A stretch of DNA of 64,000 nucleotides, taken from positions 124,001 through 188,000 of the forward strand of contig OZ037911.1 of the NCBI GenBank assembly GCA_964035575.1, in the 5' to 3' direction. Within the stretch, counting starts at the first letter, position 1. Each line of letters begins with the position of its first letter. This DNA is from Rhynchopus sp. YZ270_cl-10 (Eukaryota > Euglenozoa > Diplonemea > Diplonemida > Diplonemidae). Made by a program: the position numbers and the translations under genes. Shown piece by piece: positions 53,775 through 63,948 of this stretch. The notes beneath the pieces are model-generated. The model was not told the origin of the DNA, searched no databases, and was given only the letters and a program-made list of their open reading frames with translations.

Positions 53775-53776
53775 CC

Positions 53777-55306
53777 TAGGGGGGTCCGTCCGGCCGTTTT
53801 TGCTGTCCAAAACCGCTTTTTTTGAAGAAAACCCCCGAAAAAACACTCAAAACCACCCAAAACCCCCCCGAAACCACCCGAAAACCACCCAAAATTACGA
53901 AAAATGCACTTCTGAGCACCAATTTTTATTTTTTTCTGACTTTTTGGGCTTTAGAGTGCGAAAATGTCAAAAAGGGGGGTATACGGGTAGTTTAAGCGTT
54001 GCAGACACATACACATCCCCAAAAATACACCCAAGGACCCCAAAAAGCTGCAAAAACCACACATTTCCACCTCGGGACCCCAGCGGAGGTGGGCTGAGGT
54101 GGTTTTTGGGTGTTTTGAATTTACATCAGTTTTTTTTGATGAAAAAATCGTGTTTTCTAACCGTTTTTAGCCGGGAGTAAGTGTTGCAAAGTGTTGCATA
54201 GCCGGCTCATACCCGTTGCATGCCATTTCATGGCCCAAAAAAGCCTACCGAGTGTCCCAAATGCTATTTTTCACCCCACATGAGGTCTGGGAGTCATTTC
54301 CTGGGGTATTTTGACACTATGACGACTGTCATATTACTTTTTTTGGGGTTTTCAGGACGGGCTATGTTTGAAGGAGGGGCTATGTTTAAGCTTTCGAGGC
54401 ACACACGCACACTGAAAAATGCATCTGGGACCCACACAGGACCCCCAAAAAGCTGTAAAACTATATATTACCACCTCGGGAACCCAGAGGAGGTGGACCG
54501 AGGTGTTTTTCGGGTCTTTAGATGGAGTTTTATATGATCGGAGAATTTTTTTGTCAAGTGTTGCATTTTGCCACAAAGTGTGACGCGAGCGTGACGGTAT
54601 TTTGAGGGGTTTTTCACAAAAAAATCAATTTTTTTTAGTCGGGAAAGTCTCTGTAGAGGAAAAAAAAATATTTTTTAAAGCCCTTCAACTTCAACATGGA
54701 TGCTGCCGAAACTGAAGCACAATTTTAGGGCTTTAAAAAATATTTTTTTTGGGGTGCTTCTACTCACTCTGAGTGGGTGTGTGATGGATATTCGGGACTA
54801 TGTGGGGTCCGGGAGGGGTATTTTGGGGGTTTCAGGCAAAAAAACGAAAAAAATATGACCGTAACAGGGGGTGTGCAAAGTGTCTTGGGGATGTCTTGGG
54901 GACGTCTTGGGCATTTTTTTGACCTAAAAACACCAAAAAAACACTTCCAAAAGTGTCAAATATGTCCAAAACAGGTTGGAATGGACTCACAGGCCACTTT
55001 TGGGGTATATTTGTGCCAAAGGAGGCTTTGTGATGTCAAAAAATATCCCGGTTTTTGATTTTTTTCTCGAAAAATCGCTATTTTGCCCAAAGTGGCCAAA
55101 ACGTGAAAAAAGCCGTTTTTTCACTATTTTTTTCCATTTTTTTGTATTCTGGGGTGGCTTCTGGGTCGTTTTTCGACCCACAGGCCCCCTGTGACCCACT
55201 CTGAGGGTGTTTTTCACCCGCAGTTGCCTTGGAGATGGCCAGATAATGCCAAATGAATTTTCCGTGCGTTTGGTCCCAGCCAAAATGGCTGGAGTCGTAT
55301 CCCCTA
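53777..55306. mobile_element. Element B: TAGGGG...CCCCTA element in poly-C
   Basis: 1530 bp from TAGGGG (53777) to CCCCTA (55306); poly-C lies on both sides if element A is removed. Apart from these six bases the ends are not clear inverted repeats. Interior has paired blocks on ACCTCGG..CCCAGMGGAGGTGG (54069-54100 and 54472-54502) and TTTTTTAAAGCCC / GGGCTTTAAAAAA. No gene. Confidence 0.55.
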
Positions 55307-55487
55307 CCCCCCCCCCCCCCCAGGCATACTTGTCCCCCCATTATGGGGAGGGGTAAAATATGGGGAAAATATGGGGGAATATGGGGGAATATGGGGGATT
55401 TTCCCCCCCCATATTCCCCCATATTTTCCCCATATTTTCCCCATATTTCCCCCATATTTCCCCCATATTTTTTATGGGGGAATAGAT

Positions 55488-55527
55488 GTACTGGTGTACT
55501 GGTGTACTGGTGTACTGGTGTACTGGT
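55488..55527. repeat. (GTACTGGT)5 array
   Basis: Five 8-bp units inside element C, left of its unique centre. Confidence 0.95.
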
Positions 55528-55846
55528 GTACTGCTTCTGTACGTTACTTACCTACCCACCCCTCCAACACAACATTTTCGACGTTTCTCTGACGCATGAG
55601 GATTACGTTGTAAGTCCCTATATGAAGGGCAAACCTGCTGACGTTTTGGTATGGGCAGAAAGAAGGGTAACATTATGAGTTCCTCTCAGACTCCCCTGTT
55701 CTGCCACCGGTGTCAGGCATCAACAGGCCTAACCGCCCAGATGGTTTCAACACAAAGCTTCACGACATCGGGCCTTCCGGTGCCATCGAAAGGCCCTCGA
55801 CACAGACGGGTTAGCATTGTCCCTGCGTTTGACCTATAGCTCACTT

Positions 55847-56046
55847 ACTAGTACACTAGTACACTAGTACACTAGTACACTAGTACACTAGTACACTAGT
55901 ACACTAGTACACTAGTACACTAGTACACTAGTACACTAGTACACTAGTACACTAGTACACTAGTACACTAGTACACTAGTACACTAGTACACTAGTACAC
56001 TAGTACACTAGTACACTAGTACACTAGTACACTAGTACACTAGTAC
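55847..56046. repeat. (ACTAGTAC)25 minisatellite
   Basis: 25 units of an 8-bp palindrome inside element C, right of its unique centre. Like the arrays in A and at 55488 it has a GTAC core and period 8. Confidence 0.97.
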
Positions 56047-56233
56047 ACTATAGTACACAAGGAAAACAACAGGAAAACACCCCCATATTCCCCCATAATC
56101 CCCCATATTCCCCCATATTTGTGCAGTATTCCTGCTGTATTCCCCCCATATTTCCCCCATATTTGCCACAAAAGTGTAGGGTACCAAAATATGGGGGAAT
56201 AGGGCCTCCCCATATTGGGGGGACAAGTATGCC

Positions 56234-57429
56234 TAGGGGAGGGTCACTGTACTCGATAAATGCGATTTTTCCGATTTTGATCCTCAGAACCGCAGAAGTC
56301 CCCGAAAACCATACCAAACCACCTAGGGGACCCAAAAAACGCACCAGCGCCCCAGTTTTGACACAGAAACACTCAGATAATGCCTGAAATGCAATTTTTA
56401 AAAAATGCCTACAGAACTTGTACCTGCCCACCCCCGTAGATAGAGCAAATCACACATTCATCACGCCTCAGTGTGGGCCAGGGGCCAGAAAAGCCCCCAA
56501 AGCCACATATTTTCACCCCAGAACCTATCCCGAGGGGTACCCAGGCTGTTTCGGGGTGTTTAGAGGGACTTGGTGGAACTTAGAACCATGTTTCAAAAAG
56601 GGTACAAGTACTGTGCCAAGGGTTTTCCCACCCTAAGGTATCTGAAGCCGTCAAAAAACGTGAAGTAGGCAATAAATCAAAAAATACCCCCTGAGGTCAA
56701 AAAAACCACACCATAGGCCCATTTGGACCCCAAAAATCGAATTCCGCCCGGTTTTGGGCACTTTTAACCACTTCTGAGCGACTTTTTTGCGTTTTTTAAA
56801 AGTGACCACCAACTTGTACCTGCCCACCCCCCCTGTAGATAGAGCAACTCACACATCCATCACGCCTCAGTGTGAGCCAGGGGCCAGAAAAGCCCCCAAA
56901 GCCACATATTTTCACCCCAGAACCTATCCCGAGGGGTACCCAGGCTGTTTCGGGGTGTTTAGAGGGACTTGGTGGAACTTAGAACCATGTTTCAAAAGGG
57001 TACCAGTACTTGGTCCCTTGAGAGGGCAAACCCTTGGCACAGTACTTGTACCCTTTTTGAAACATGGTTCTAAGTTCCACCAAGTCCCTCTAAACACCCC
57101 GAAACAGCCTGGGTACCCCTCGGGATAGGTTCTGGGGTGAAAATATGTGGCTTTGGGGGCTTTTCTGGCCCCTGGCTCACACTGAGGCGTGATGGATGTG
57201 TGAGTTGCTCTATCTACGGGGGTGGGCAGGTACAAGTTCTGTAGGCACTCTTTTAAAATTGCATTTCAGGCATTATCTGAGTGTTTCTGTGTCAAAACTG
57301 GGGCGCTGGTGCGTTTTTTGGGTCCCCTAGGTGGTTTGGTATAGTTTTCGGGGACTTCTGCGGTTCTGAGGATCAAAATCGGAAAAATCGCATTTATCGA
57401 GAGATTTAACGTGCAGTGACCCTCCCCTA
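56234..57429. mobile_element. Element D: TAGGGG...CCCCTA long foldback
   Basis: 1196 bp. Begins TAGGGGAGGGTCACTG, ends with its exact inverse, and the inverted arms extend about 390-400 bp (56234-56634 and about 57017-57429) with high identity and a small indel near the tips. The spacer holds a third, direct copy of part of the arm (about 56810-57000). Poly-C follows at 57430-57448. No gene. Confidence 0.85.
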
Positions 57430-57481
57430 CCCCCCCCCCCCCCCCCCCAGGACGAACACACGACGGTGAAGTATAGTACAT

Positions 57482-57680
57482 TACAAGTGAAGTTACATGT
57501 AACGTTACAAGTGAAAAACCGTTACAAGTGAGTTACAAGTGAGTTACAAGTGGGATACATGAATTACAGGCAAAATCAGGTTGTAACTGGTGGGTTACAA
57601 GTGAGTTACAAGTGAGTTACATGTAACAAAAGTTACATGTAACTCACTTGTAACTCCACTTGTAACACCCGTTACTTCAC
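57482..57680. repeat. GTTACAAGTGA / TTACATGTAA repeats
   Basis: Tandem and inverted copies of GTTACAAGTGA with TTACATGTAA palindromes, part of the right arm of element O. Confidence 0.8.
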
Positions 57681-57727
57681 CGTCGTGCATCGACGAACAT
57701 TTTGTTCGTCTGCACACTATGCCTAGA

Positions 57728-58534
57728 GTGTGCTCCACTATATGTTTTTTTGTTACGTTACGAATGAGCAACATCACACCATACCCAACCTCCCCTTTAG
57801 CGGAACTTCATCGTCTTTCTACGAATCTAAACACTCTCACGAAAAAATACTCTTTTTTGAAATGACAAAGTGCCAATTTTGTCGTTTTCTCCCCCCTTCT
57901 TGTAGTTTGTTTGATACATTAACGCTTACACACACACTACCTCTCACCTATTGGATGGTGGTGGTGCGGAGTTAATGAGGTTGGGGTGAGTGAACGACGT
58001 GACACTTTCCGCTCACAAAGTAGTGTGTGTTTACAATAAAAAATTATACCATGCTAAAAGACAGGTGTATAGAGGCACTCAGACTGACCTGTGAAAAAAA
58101 ATATTACCCTTTTAGAAAAAAAAATGGGGTTGAAGGGGGGGGTGATTCGCACGTCTTGCGCACTTTGTACACCCTCCCATTCAGCCACAAAAAAAGAAAG
58201 TGAAGTTGATAGTGCAAACGCCTCTGGGACGCAGGCACTGACACTCCGCGGGTCATCGAACCCCGGAGCGTTGCTTGGGAGTGGTTTACAAAGAAAAGTT
58301 TATAAGATGACCCTAAGCCTCTCGCTGCTTAATCACCTAAAAAAAAATGCGAGAGTTGCAGACGAAACAACTCGCGTTCCATCTTGCGAACAATGGGCGG
58401 CCACCTGTTTTTTCTTCTCTTGTGTGTGAGACAAAAAAAGGGCTCTGCGGCTAGCTAATGATCGGACACAGAGATGGGGGTAAAGTGGTGTGGTCGGAAC
58501 CAGAATGGAAAAGTACGGGGAATTCGGGGGTTTT
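57728..58534. other. Intergenic region
   Basis: No gene seen. Starts with the right half of the split R4, contains a dispersed repeat shared with 18214-18274 (58128-58195) and the composite R1+R5 (58200-58340). Confidence 0.6.
58200..58340 (+). repeat. Composite R1 + R5
   Basis: R1 (58200-58290) runs straight into R5 (58299-58340), which ends in an A run: the most complete copy, about 140 bp, with tRNA-like A-box head and A-rich tail, as expected for a SINE. Confidence 0.6.
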
Positions 58535-59822
58535 GGAGGTACCCTAAATTGGTCAAAAATGGTAAAAATGGTAAAAATGGTAGGAATTTTGGGGGCTTTT
58601 TTAGGGGAAAAAAAGGGTGAGGGGAGTTGGGTCCAGTCATAGGGGGTATAGCATATTTTTTGGAAAATTCTTCAAAAAATCAAGGATTTTTGCTGGGCAC
58701 AATGAAAATTTTCAGAAAAATCCCAATTTTCGGCCAAATTTGGAGCAAATTATGGCCCACCCACCCCGATTTTGGGTCAAAAACCGACTTCATTTTTGCA
58801 CAGGAGTGCCTACGATTTCGTAAACCAGAGGTCCTCTGGATGCATGCATTGATAAACACAACACTGGAAATTGCAAGGAACGGGTCTGCATGTGCGTGTT
58901 CTCTAGCCACCACAGTCACAGGGTATGCACAAAATGACCGAAGTGCAATGGCGTGAACGAAGTGCAATGGCGATAATGGAAAGATAGATGCCGGCATTGG
59001 TGAATTGCTGGAGTTCTGCACAGGAAGCTAGCATGACGTAGAATCACTGTGTGAACAAAATGACCGTATTTTGGTTGAAAATTTGACTTGAAAATTTTTT
59101 TCATAATTTGCCCAATCGAAGGTTTTCCTTGGATTTTTTGGGCCATTTTATGACGTACCACGCCCGATTTTGGGCGAAAAAAAAAATTTTTTTTTGGTCA
59201 AAAATCGCCTTGTATTACCACTGTATTGGTGTAGGCTTGTACACAGAAGTGTGTTTTGTGTAACCACAGATGGTCAAAACACCCGATTTTTGCATTTTTT
59301 TTGCATTTTTTGGTGCCCAAAGACCCACCTCAGTGGTCGAAATTTTCCCGAAAAAAAAAATTTTTTTTTTTTGAGATTTTTCGATTTTTCGACAAGGCGC
59401 TGGCCCATACAAAGTGCACTGGTGGTACAGAAAATGGCTGGGGAATAAACTCTAGATGCTCAAAACAGCCCAATTCATGCTTTTTTTGACTTTTTGGTCT
59501 CAGAAGGGTACCTAGGGTGTAGTGAGCAGGCCTCAAAAACACTTGTGAAAAAAAAAAAATTTTTTTTTTTTTTTGAGATTTTTGAAAAATCGGCCGATTT
59601 TGCGACCAAATTTGGCTGGGGAATTTCGGCGACCAAAGGGTCCCCTTTGGAAAAAAAACGAAATCGACCAAAAAAGGTACCCTAACATTTCGGTTTTTTT
59701 CGGTTTTCATTTCGTTTTTTTCGGTTTTTCTGGTACAAGGGGAAATTTCCCTTTGCGAAAAAAAAAAAAAAACGAAATGGACCGAATTACACCGAATTGG
59801 ACCGAACAGTTAGGGTACCTCC
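58535..59822. mobile_element. TIR element with internal repeats
   Basis: Ends GGAGGTACCCTAA and exact inverse TTAGGGTACCTCC. Inside are three or more imperfect repeats on CGATTTTGGGCGAAAAA and an inner inverted pair (GGTACCCTAAC at 59677). Interior CGGTTTTTTTCGG and CCGAATT motifs near the right end. About 1.29 kb, no gene, target duplication unclear (perhaps TTT). Confidence 0.55.
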
Positions 59823-59898
59823 TTTGAAAGTTTGTTTGTTTTGTTTTGTTTTCTGTTTTTATTTTTTGCTACTCTGGTGTTCCCGAAAGGGCCCATAT

Positions 59899-60003
59899 TG
59901 ACAGGTCTTTGACATGTCCTTGACACAAGGTTTACAGGGGAAAATGACACACCCCCCCCTATATTGACATGTCCTCGACATGTCGTTGACATGTCCCCGA
60001 CAG
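59899..60003. repeat. TTGACATGTCC repeats
   Basis: Five to seven imperfect copies of TTGACATGTCC in tandem or nearly so. Confidence 0.75.
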
Positions 60004-60069
60004 CAGATCGGTAACACCATACTCTGTTTGTTTTGTATTGTATTTCACGATAGTAACTTCGTAAGTTAA

Positions 60070-61232
60070 CCCTTTGGGGACCAACTGCCACTATAGTGGT
60101 AGTTATATCTTTTTTTCTTAGGAAGACCAGTAACCCATGATCTGCTCAGTATTTTTGACCAACTCTTGGCATGGTGGAAAGATTTTTTGTCCCATCTTTC
60201 CAAAGAAGCAAGAATCGAAGGTTTAAGAAATAATGTATCCGTGTCATATGGTGGCGCCCCCAAGCCGATTTTCAGAAAATCGGGAAAAAGTGGGGTTTTT
60301 TACGGTTTTTGCTTTTTCACCTCGCAAGTGAGTTAGATATCTTCCAAGTGGTATTTTTCAAAAAGTTTGGGCGTCGTTAAAAGATTTTTTGCAAATCTGT
60401 CAAATAACGCCATTTTCGAGAGAAAAAAATGAGATGAGTTGTGCAGAAAACGAGATAAGGTTGTTTTGGGGTGGTCTGCCAAAGTAGGAAAGTCACCACC
60501 CGCCAATAATTTTAGAAAAAAATATTTCTGGAACTGATTTCGCATTGCGTTGCATTCCGGCAGTTTCGCGCATTTAACGACGCCCAAAGTTTTTGAAAAT
60601 GGACACTGTGAAGTCAATTTACTCACTTGCCCCCCTAACATACCCTACTTTTTTCCACTATTCCCTAGTAAAAGTGCCATTTTTAGACATTTTGCCTGAG
60701 GCCTCAAAATATGGAAAATCCACCTATCCAGGCCCCAAAAATGCCCGGAAATGCGTTTCCGCGCCGAAATTTTGAAAAATATGAAAAAATTGACCCAAAA
60801 AATGCACTTTTGATAACCCAAAAACTGAAAAGCGACCCAAAACACCCCCACCTCTTCCCTCCCACGGTTAACACCACCTTAGCTAGTCTAAACTCCTCGA
60901 TTTTTTTTTTATTGGATTCCTTTTTGTGCAAATCTATCCATTGCGTCGGTTTACGGGCCTGGAAAAAAAATTCTGACCAACTTCCACAGCTTCGTGCACC
61001 CACTCTGAAAAACATTTTTTTCAGAGTGGTGCTCCAGTCTCCCTCGTATCTAATAAATTTCTAAAATTTCAAAAGTAAAACATTCTTGCTTCTTTGGATT
61101 CAGATGATAAAAAATCTTTCAATTCCGCCCCTCGACTTTGGTTTTTATGCATGTGGGACCACATTACCTACCTTCCTCTGCGAGGACCCCGATTTTTTAC
61201 CCTAAAGTCGGCCCACCTTGGTCCCCAAAGGG
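60070..61232. mobile_element. piggyBac-like MITE with TTAA duplication
   Basis: 1163 bp between TTAA at 60066-60069 and 61233-61236. Perfect 15-bp ends CCCTTTGGGGACCAA. CCC-starting ends and TTAA flanks are typical of piggyBac elements. No transposase gene; carries a nested foldback at 60325-60636. Confidence 0.85.
60325..60636. mobile_element. Foldback inside the piggyBac-like MITE
   Basis: Arms GCAAGTGAGTTAGAT...TTTGGGCGTCGTTAAA and the inverse of TTTAACGACGCCCAAA...TACTCACTTGC, about 65 bp each and roughly 80% alike. No clear target duplication. Confidence 0.6.
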
Positions 61233-62454
61233 TTAAGAGGGGAATTTCGGGGATGTTAAATGAAAAAAGTGGTAAAAAAAACGACAAAAAAATTTGGTTG
61301 GTTCTCTGTATTGATTTGGCTTTGTTATTTTCACTCTAATTCGTTCCCAGAACCGTGTGTTTAAAAATGTTTTGTTTCTATTTCCTTCATTTCATGAGGT
61401 GACACAAAAAGGGGGGTCTGTGAAATGAATGATGGAACTGGTCACTAACTCTCCCGTTTTCGCAGCGTATAAACGGAAACGTATTTTGCTGGTTTGGTCT
61501 GGCCATATTGCACAGGACTCTTATCACAAAGAGTTACCCACACGATACAGCCAGCATTACGATGAACACAAGAAACAATTTCAAAATTGTCTGAAAACTT
61601 CTTTTGTCAGATGATTTTCACGAGTCCGACGACTTTATGTCTTGAGTCGGGTCAGACTTCTTTGCGAAAAATTCAGCTAGAGTCCTTCAGTACCTTTAAA
61701 TCGAAAACGAACCTTGATTGTGACTTTTTTGTTGTGATGTGATATGAATAACGCAAGATTAGAGGGTCATGGTGTGGAGTACTTCTTTGTGTGTGGGGGG
61801 AAAAGGATGCACTAACACCATGATAACAGAATAAGGTAAGCATCCAACGGACGCTTAACGAAAAACAGAGAAAAGCTCGGAAGATGTAAAACGTGTCTAC
61901 AAAAAAAAAATCGTTGAAGGATGAACGCGTCTCGTGGTGCAAGACGCAATCTTTCACAGACGAAGAGAGAGAAAAATAATAAAAGTTTACAGTGATGTAC
62001 CTAAGCCTCTCGCGCTTAATCACCTCAAAAAAGGTGAAGTTGAAATGGACACTACTGCAGAGGCGCTGGATTTTGCCTGAAATTTTGATGGAGTTTTGGA
62101 GGGTATAAATACCACCAAAAATTCTACCCATCTTCAGCCAAAATCAGGTGGCAGAAGAAAACAAATCACCAGAAAACAATTGTGGGTTGCGGCACAACAA
62201 ACCTGGGAGATTTGTTGTAGTTCTACGGCGAGTGGTCAGTCGAGAACCCCATTTGCGTGTATCAAGAAAAGAAAGTGAAGTTGATGGAGCCCTGTAACGC
62301 AGGCACTGAAAAGAAAAGAACAAAAAGTTGCCGTGTCTTTGTCCACAATATCATCACAGAATGGAATATATACCAGGAGATGAATGGTGTCAAAGAAAAG
62401 GGGCGAGGGGGGAAGAAATAGTAGGATCGGTAGGTAAGTAAAAGGAAAAAAAGG

Positions 62455-62565
62455 TTTTTTTCGTTGATTGCACAATCCTCCTGTTTGAGGGATGATTGGC
62501 GACCGTACCGGTAATACTATTTCCCCTTTAAAGCAAGCTTCGTAGGAATAAGAAAAATATTAAAA
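62455..62565 (+). repeat. Dispersed repeat R7
   Basis: Shared with 39768-39858: TTGATTGCWCAAT near the start, GATTGGCGACCGTA in the middle, ACTATTT and CGTAGG/GTAGGTATAA at the end. Confidence 0.6.
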
Positions 62566-62605
62566 GGTGAATGTGCCGGAACAGACACACAAAAGAACAT
62601 AGCCT

Positions 62606-62695
62606 GGTGCTCCTGAAAACCCCATTTTGCGTACTTGCTGCGTACTTAGTGCGTAGTTGTTGCGTACTTGGTATTTTTTTTATTTCAGGAGCACC
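62606..62695. repeat. 90-bp inverted-repeat element
   Basis: GGTGCTCCTGAAA and exact inverse TTTCAGGAGCACC enclose GCGTACTT repeats. Possibly a micro-MITE. Confidence 0.45.
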
Positions 62696-62732
62696 AATAG
62701 CAGTGCTTTTTCATTTCCCACAGATTTCCAGA

Positions 62733-63948
62733 AATAATATATCAGTCAATAATTGAGCCACCGGGACTTTTTTCCGTTTTTGTACAGAAAAATTTTTAAT
62801 TTCTACTCGTCAAAAAAAATTGTCCGACCCCGCAATTAAAAGATATCGACTCGGAAACCCATCCCCGCTGGGTTTTGAAAACTTTTGATGTCGTTGGTTC
62901 ACCTCAGATGTGTGAGGGCCTCGACCAAAACCAGTTTTTCCAGTTTTCAGGTATAAGCCTGGGCGGTAGTATTTTACAAAAAAATCCTCAAAATTCAAAA
63001 AAAATTGTTCGAATGGATTCAAATCGTGCAAAACAGTCAAAATATCACTTTTGACAAAGAAAAAAAAGTGATCCTCACTGTTACGCAGCCACCCTCCTGA
63101 CCCCCCTGGAACCTGGTTTTTGTGTGGGGGGTTCCCTGTACAAAGTCTTAAGGGAAGTCTGAAGGGGTACTGGTTGGTGGCCATTTTTTGCCTACAAAAA
63201 ATCAGGAAAAAAAAATTTTTTTTTCGGTTCTCGGGAGTCTGTGCGTGCTGTGATGGCGTCACTTTGCGCTCAGAAATGAGTATTTTTGACCTAAAATGCA
63301 TGTGTCAGTTTAGACTGGCTGTACGCCGTTTTCCACGGTGTACAGCCACAACTACCCATGTACAGAAGAATTTTTAACTTCTACTCATTTCCAGAAATCG
63401 TGCGACCCCGCAATTAAAAGATATCGACTCGGAAATCCATCCCCGCAGGGTTTTAATTTTTTTAAAAAATTTCGGTGGGTCGCATTCATGCAATTCATTT
63501 CCGACTTTTTTTTTTTTTTTTTTTTTTTTTCATGCTTTTTCTGTAACCTCTCTCTCTTTTACGGCAGGTGACCGGTTGAGGCGATACTTCCGGACTGAGG
63601 AAGGGCATTCTTTTACTTTTTTATTTGCCTGGAGGGGGTACGGGGCGGCCTCTTGTAAGTTTGTTTTTGTTTGTAGTCTTTTGTTGGTTTAGGGGCGTGG
63701 CTGACGACACGATGAACCTCCTTGGTTCAAAGCTGTTAACGACGTCTAGCCAGGCCTGGACTTTTTGGGATTCACCAATCTGGAGTTCAAAAAAATTTTT
63801 TTTTTATTTTTTTTTTTATTTCTTTGCATTCCGCTGCTCAAAATCTTTCAATTGCGGGGTCGGACAATTTTTTTTGACGATCAGTTTTTTGTTCAACGAA
63901 CCTTGGGAGAAAAGTCCCGGTGGTTCAGTTATTGACTGATATATTATT
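62733..63948. mobile_element. TIR element with TA-rich borders
   Basis: Ends AATAATATATCAGTCAATAA and its inverse, then GCCACCGGGACTTTT/AAAAGTCCCGGTGG. The real tips may be CAGTCAATAA (62743 and 63938) with an ATAT or TA flank. Inside are direct copies of a block with GACCCCGCAATTAAAAGATA (62825 and 63405) and an inverted partial copy near 63845. No gene. Confidence 0.65.

Larger units (their letters stand above)
55325..56231. mobile_element. Element C: nested CATA...TATG element
   Basis: 907 bp. Ends CATACTTGTCCCCCCA and inverse of TGGGGGGACAAGTATG, exact over 16 bases. Flanks CCCAGG (55319-55324) and CCTAGG (56232-56237), a 6-bp duplication with one difference. Subterminal ATATGGGGGA/TCCCCCATAT repeats on both sides, two 8-bp minisatellites, unique centre. 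No gene. Confidence 0.82.
52649..57721. mobile_element. Element O: outer CATA...TATG element, 5 kb with nested insertions
   Basis: Ends are exact inverted repeats CATAGTGTGCAGACGAACA. Flanked by a perfect 6-bp duplication CCTAGA (52643-52648 and 57722-57727). It split an R4 repeat whose uninterrupted forms at 40228 and 48678 read ACCCTAGAGTG. Own sequence: left 52649-52815 with GTTCGTCGACGAAC palindromes and a poly-C tract, right about 57449-57721 with tandem GTTACAAGTGA units. The rest is nested elements A, B, C and D. No gene; superfamily unassigned (several superfamilies make 6-bp duplications). Confidence 0.88.
61233..62732. other. AT-rich gene desert
   Basis: No gene seen. R5 (61985-62026), R1 fragment (62276-62310), R7 (62455-62565) and a tiny inverted-repeat element (62606-62695). 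Confidence 0.6.

Noticed and set aside
53385-53860. Long open frames reading YLCTCVPV or YTGTQVHR repeats
   Set aside because: They are translations of the 8-bp GTACCTGT minisatellite; 24 units of a stop-free repeat give open frames by themselves.
53777-57429. TAGGGG/CCCCTA as telomere repeats
   Set aside because: Only single TAGGGG or CCCCTA tips are present, with no tandem telomere-type array.
52649-57721. Element O as a Maverick/Polinton-type element because of its 6-bp duplication
   Set aside because: Ends are only 19 bp, length is mainly nested insertions, and no polymerase, integrase or capsid-like gene is visible.
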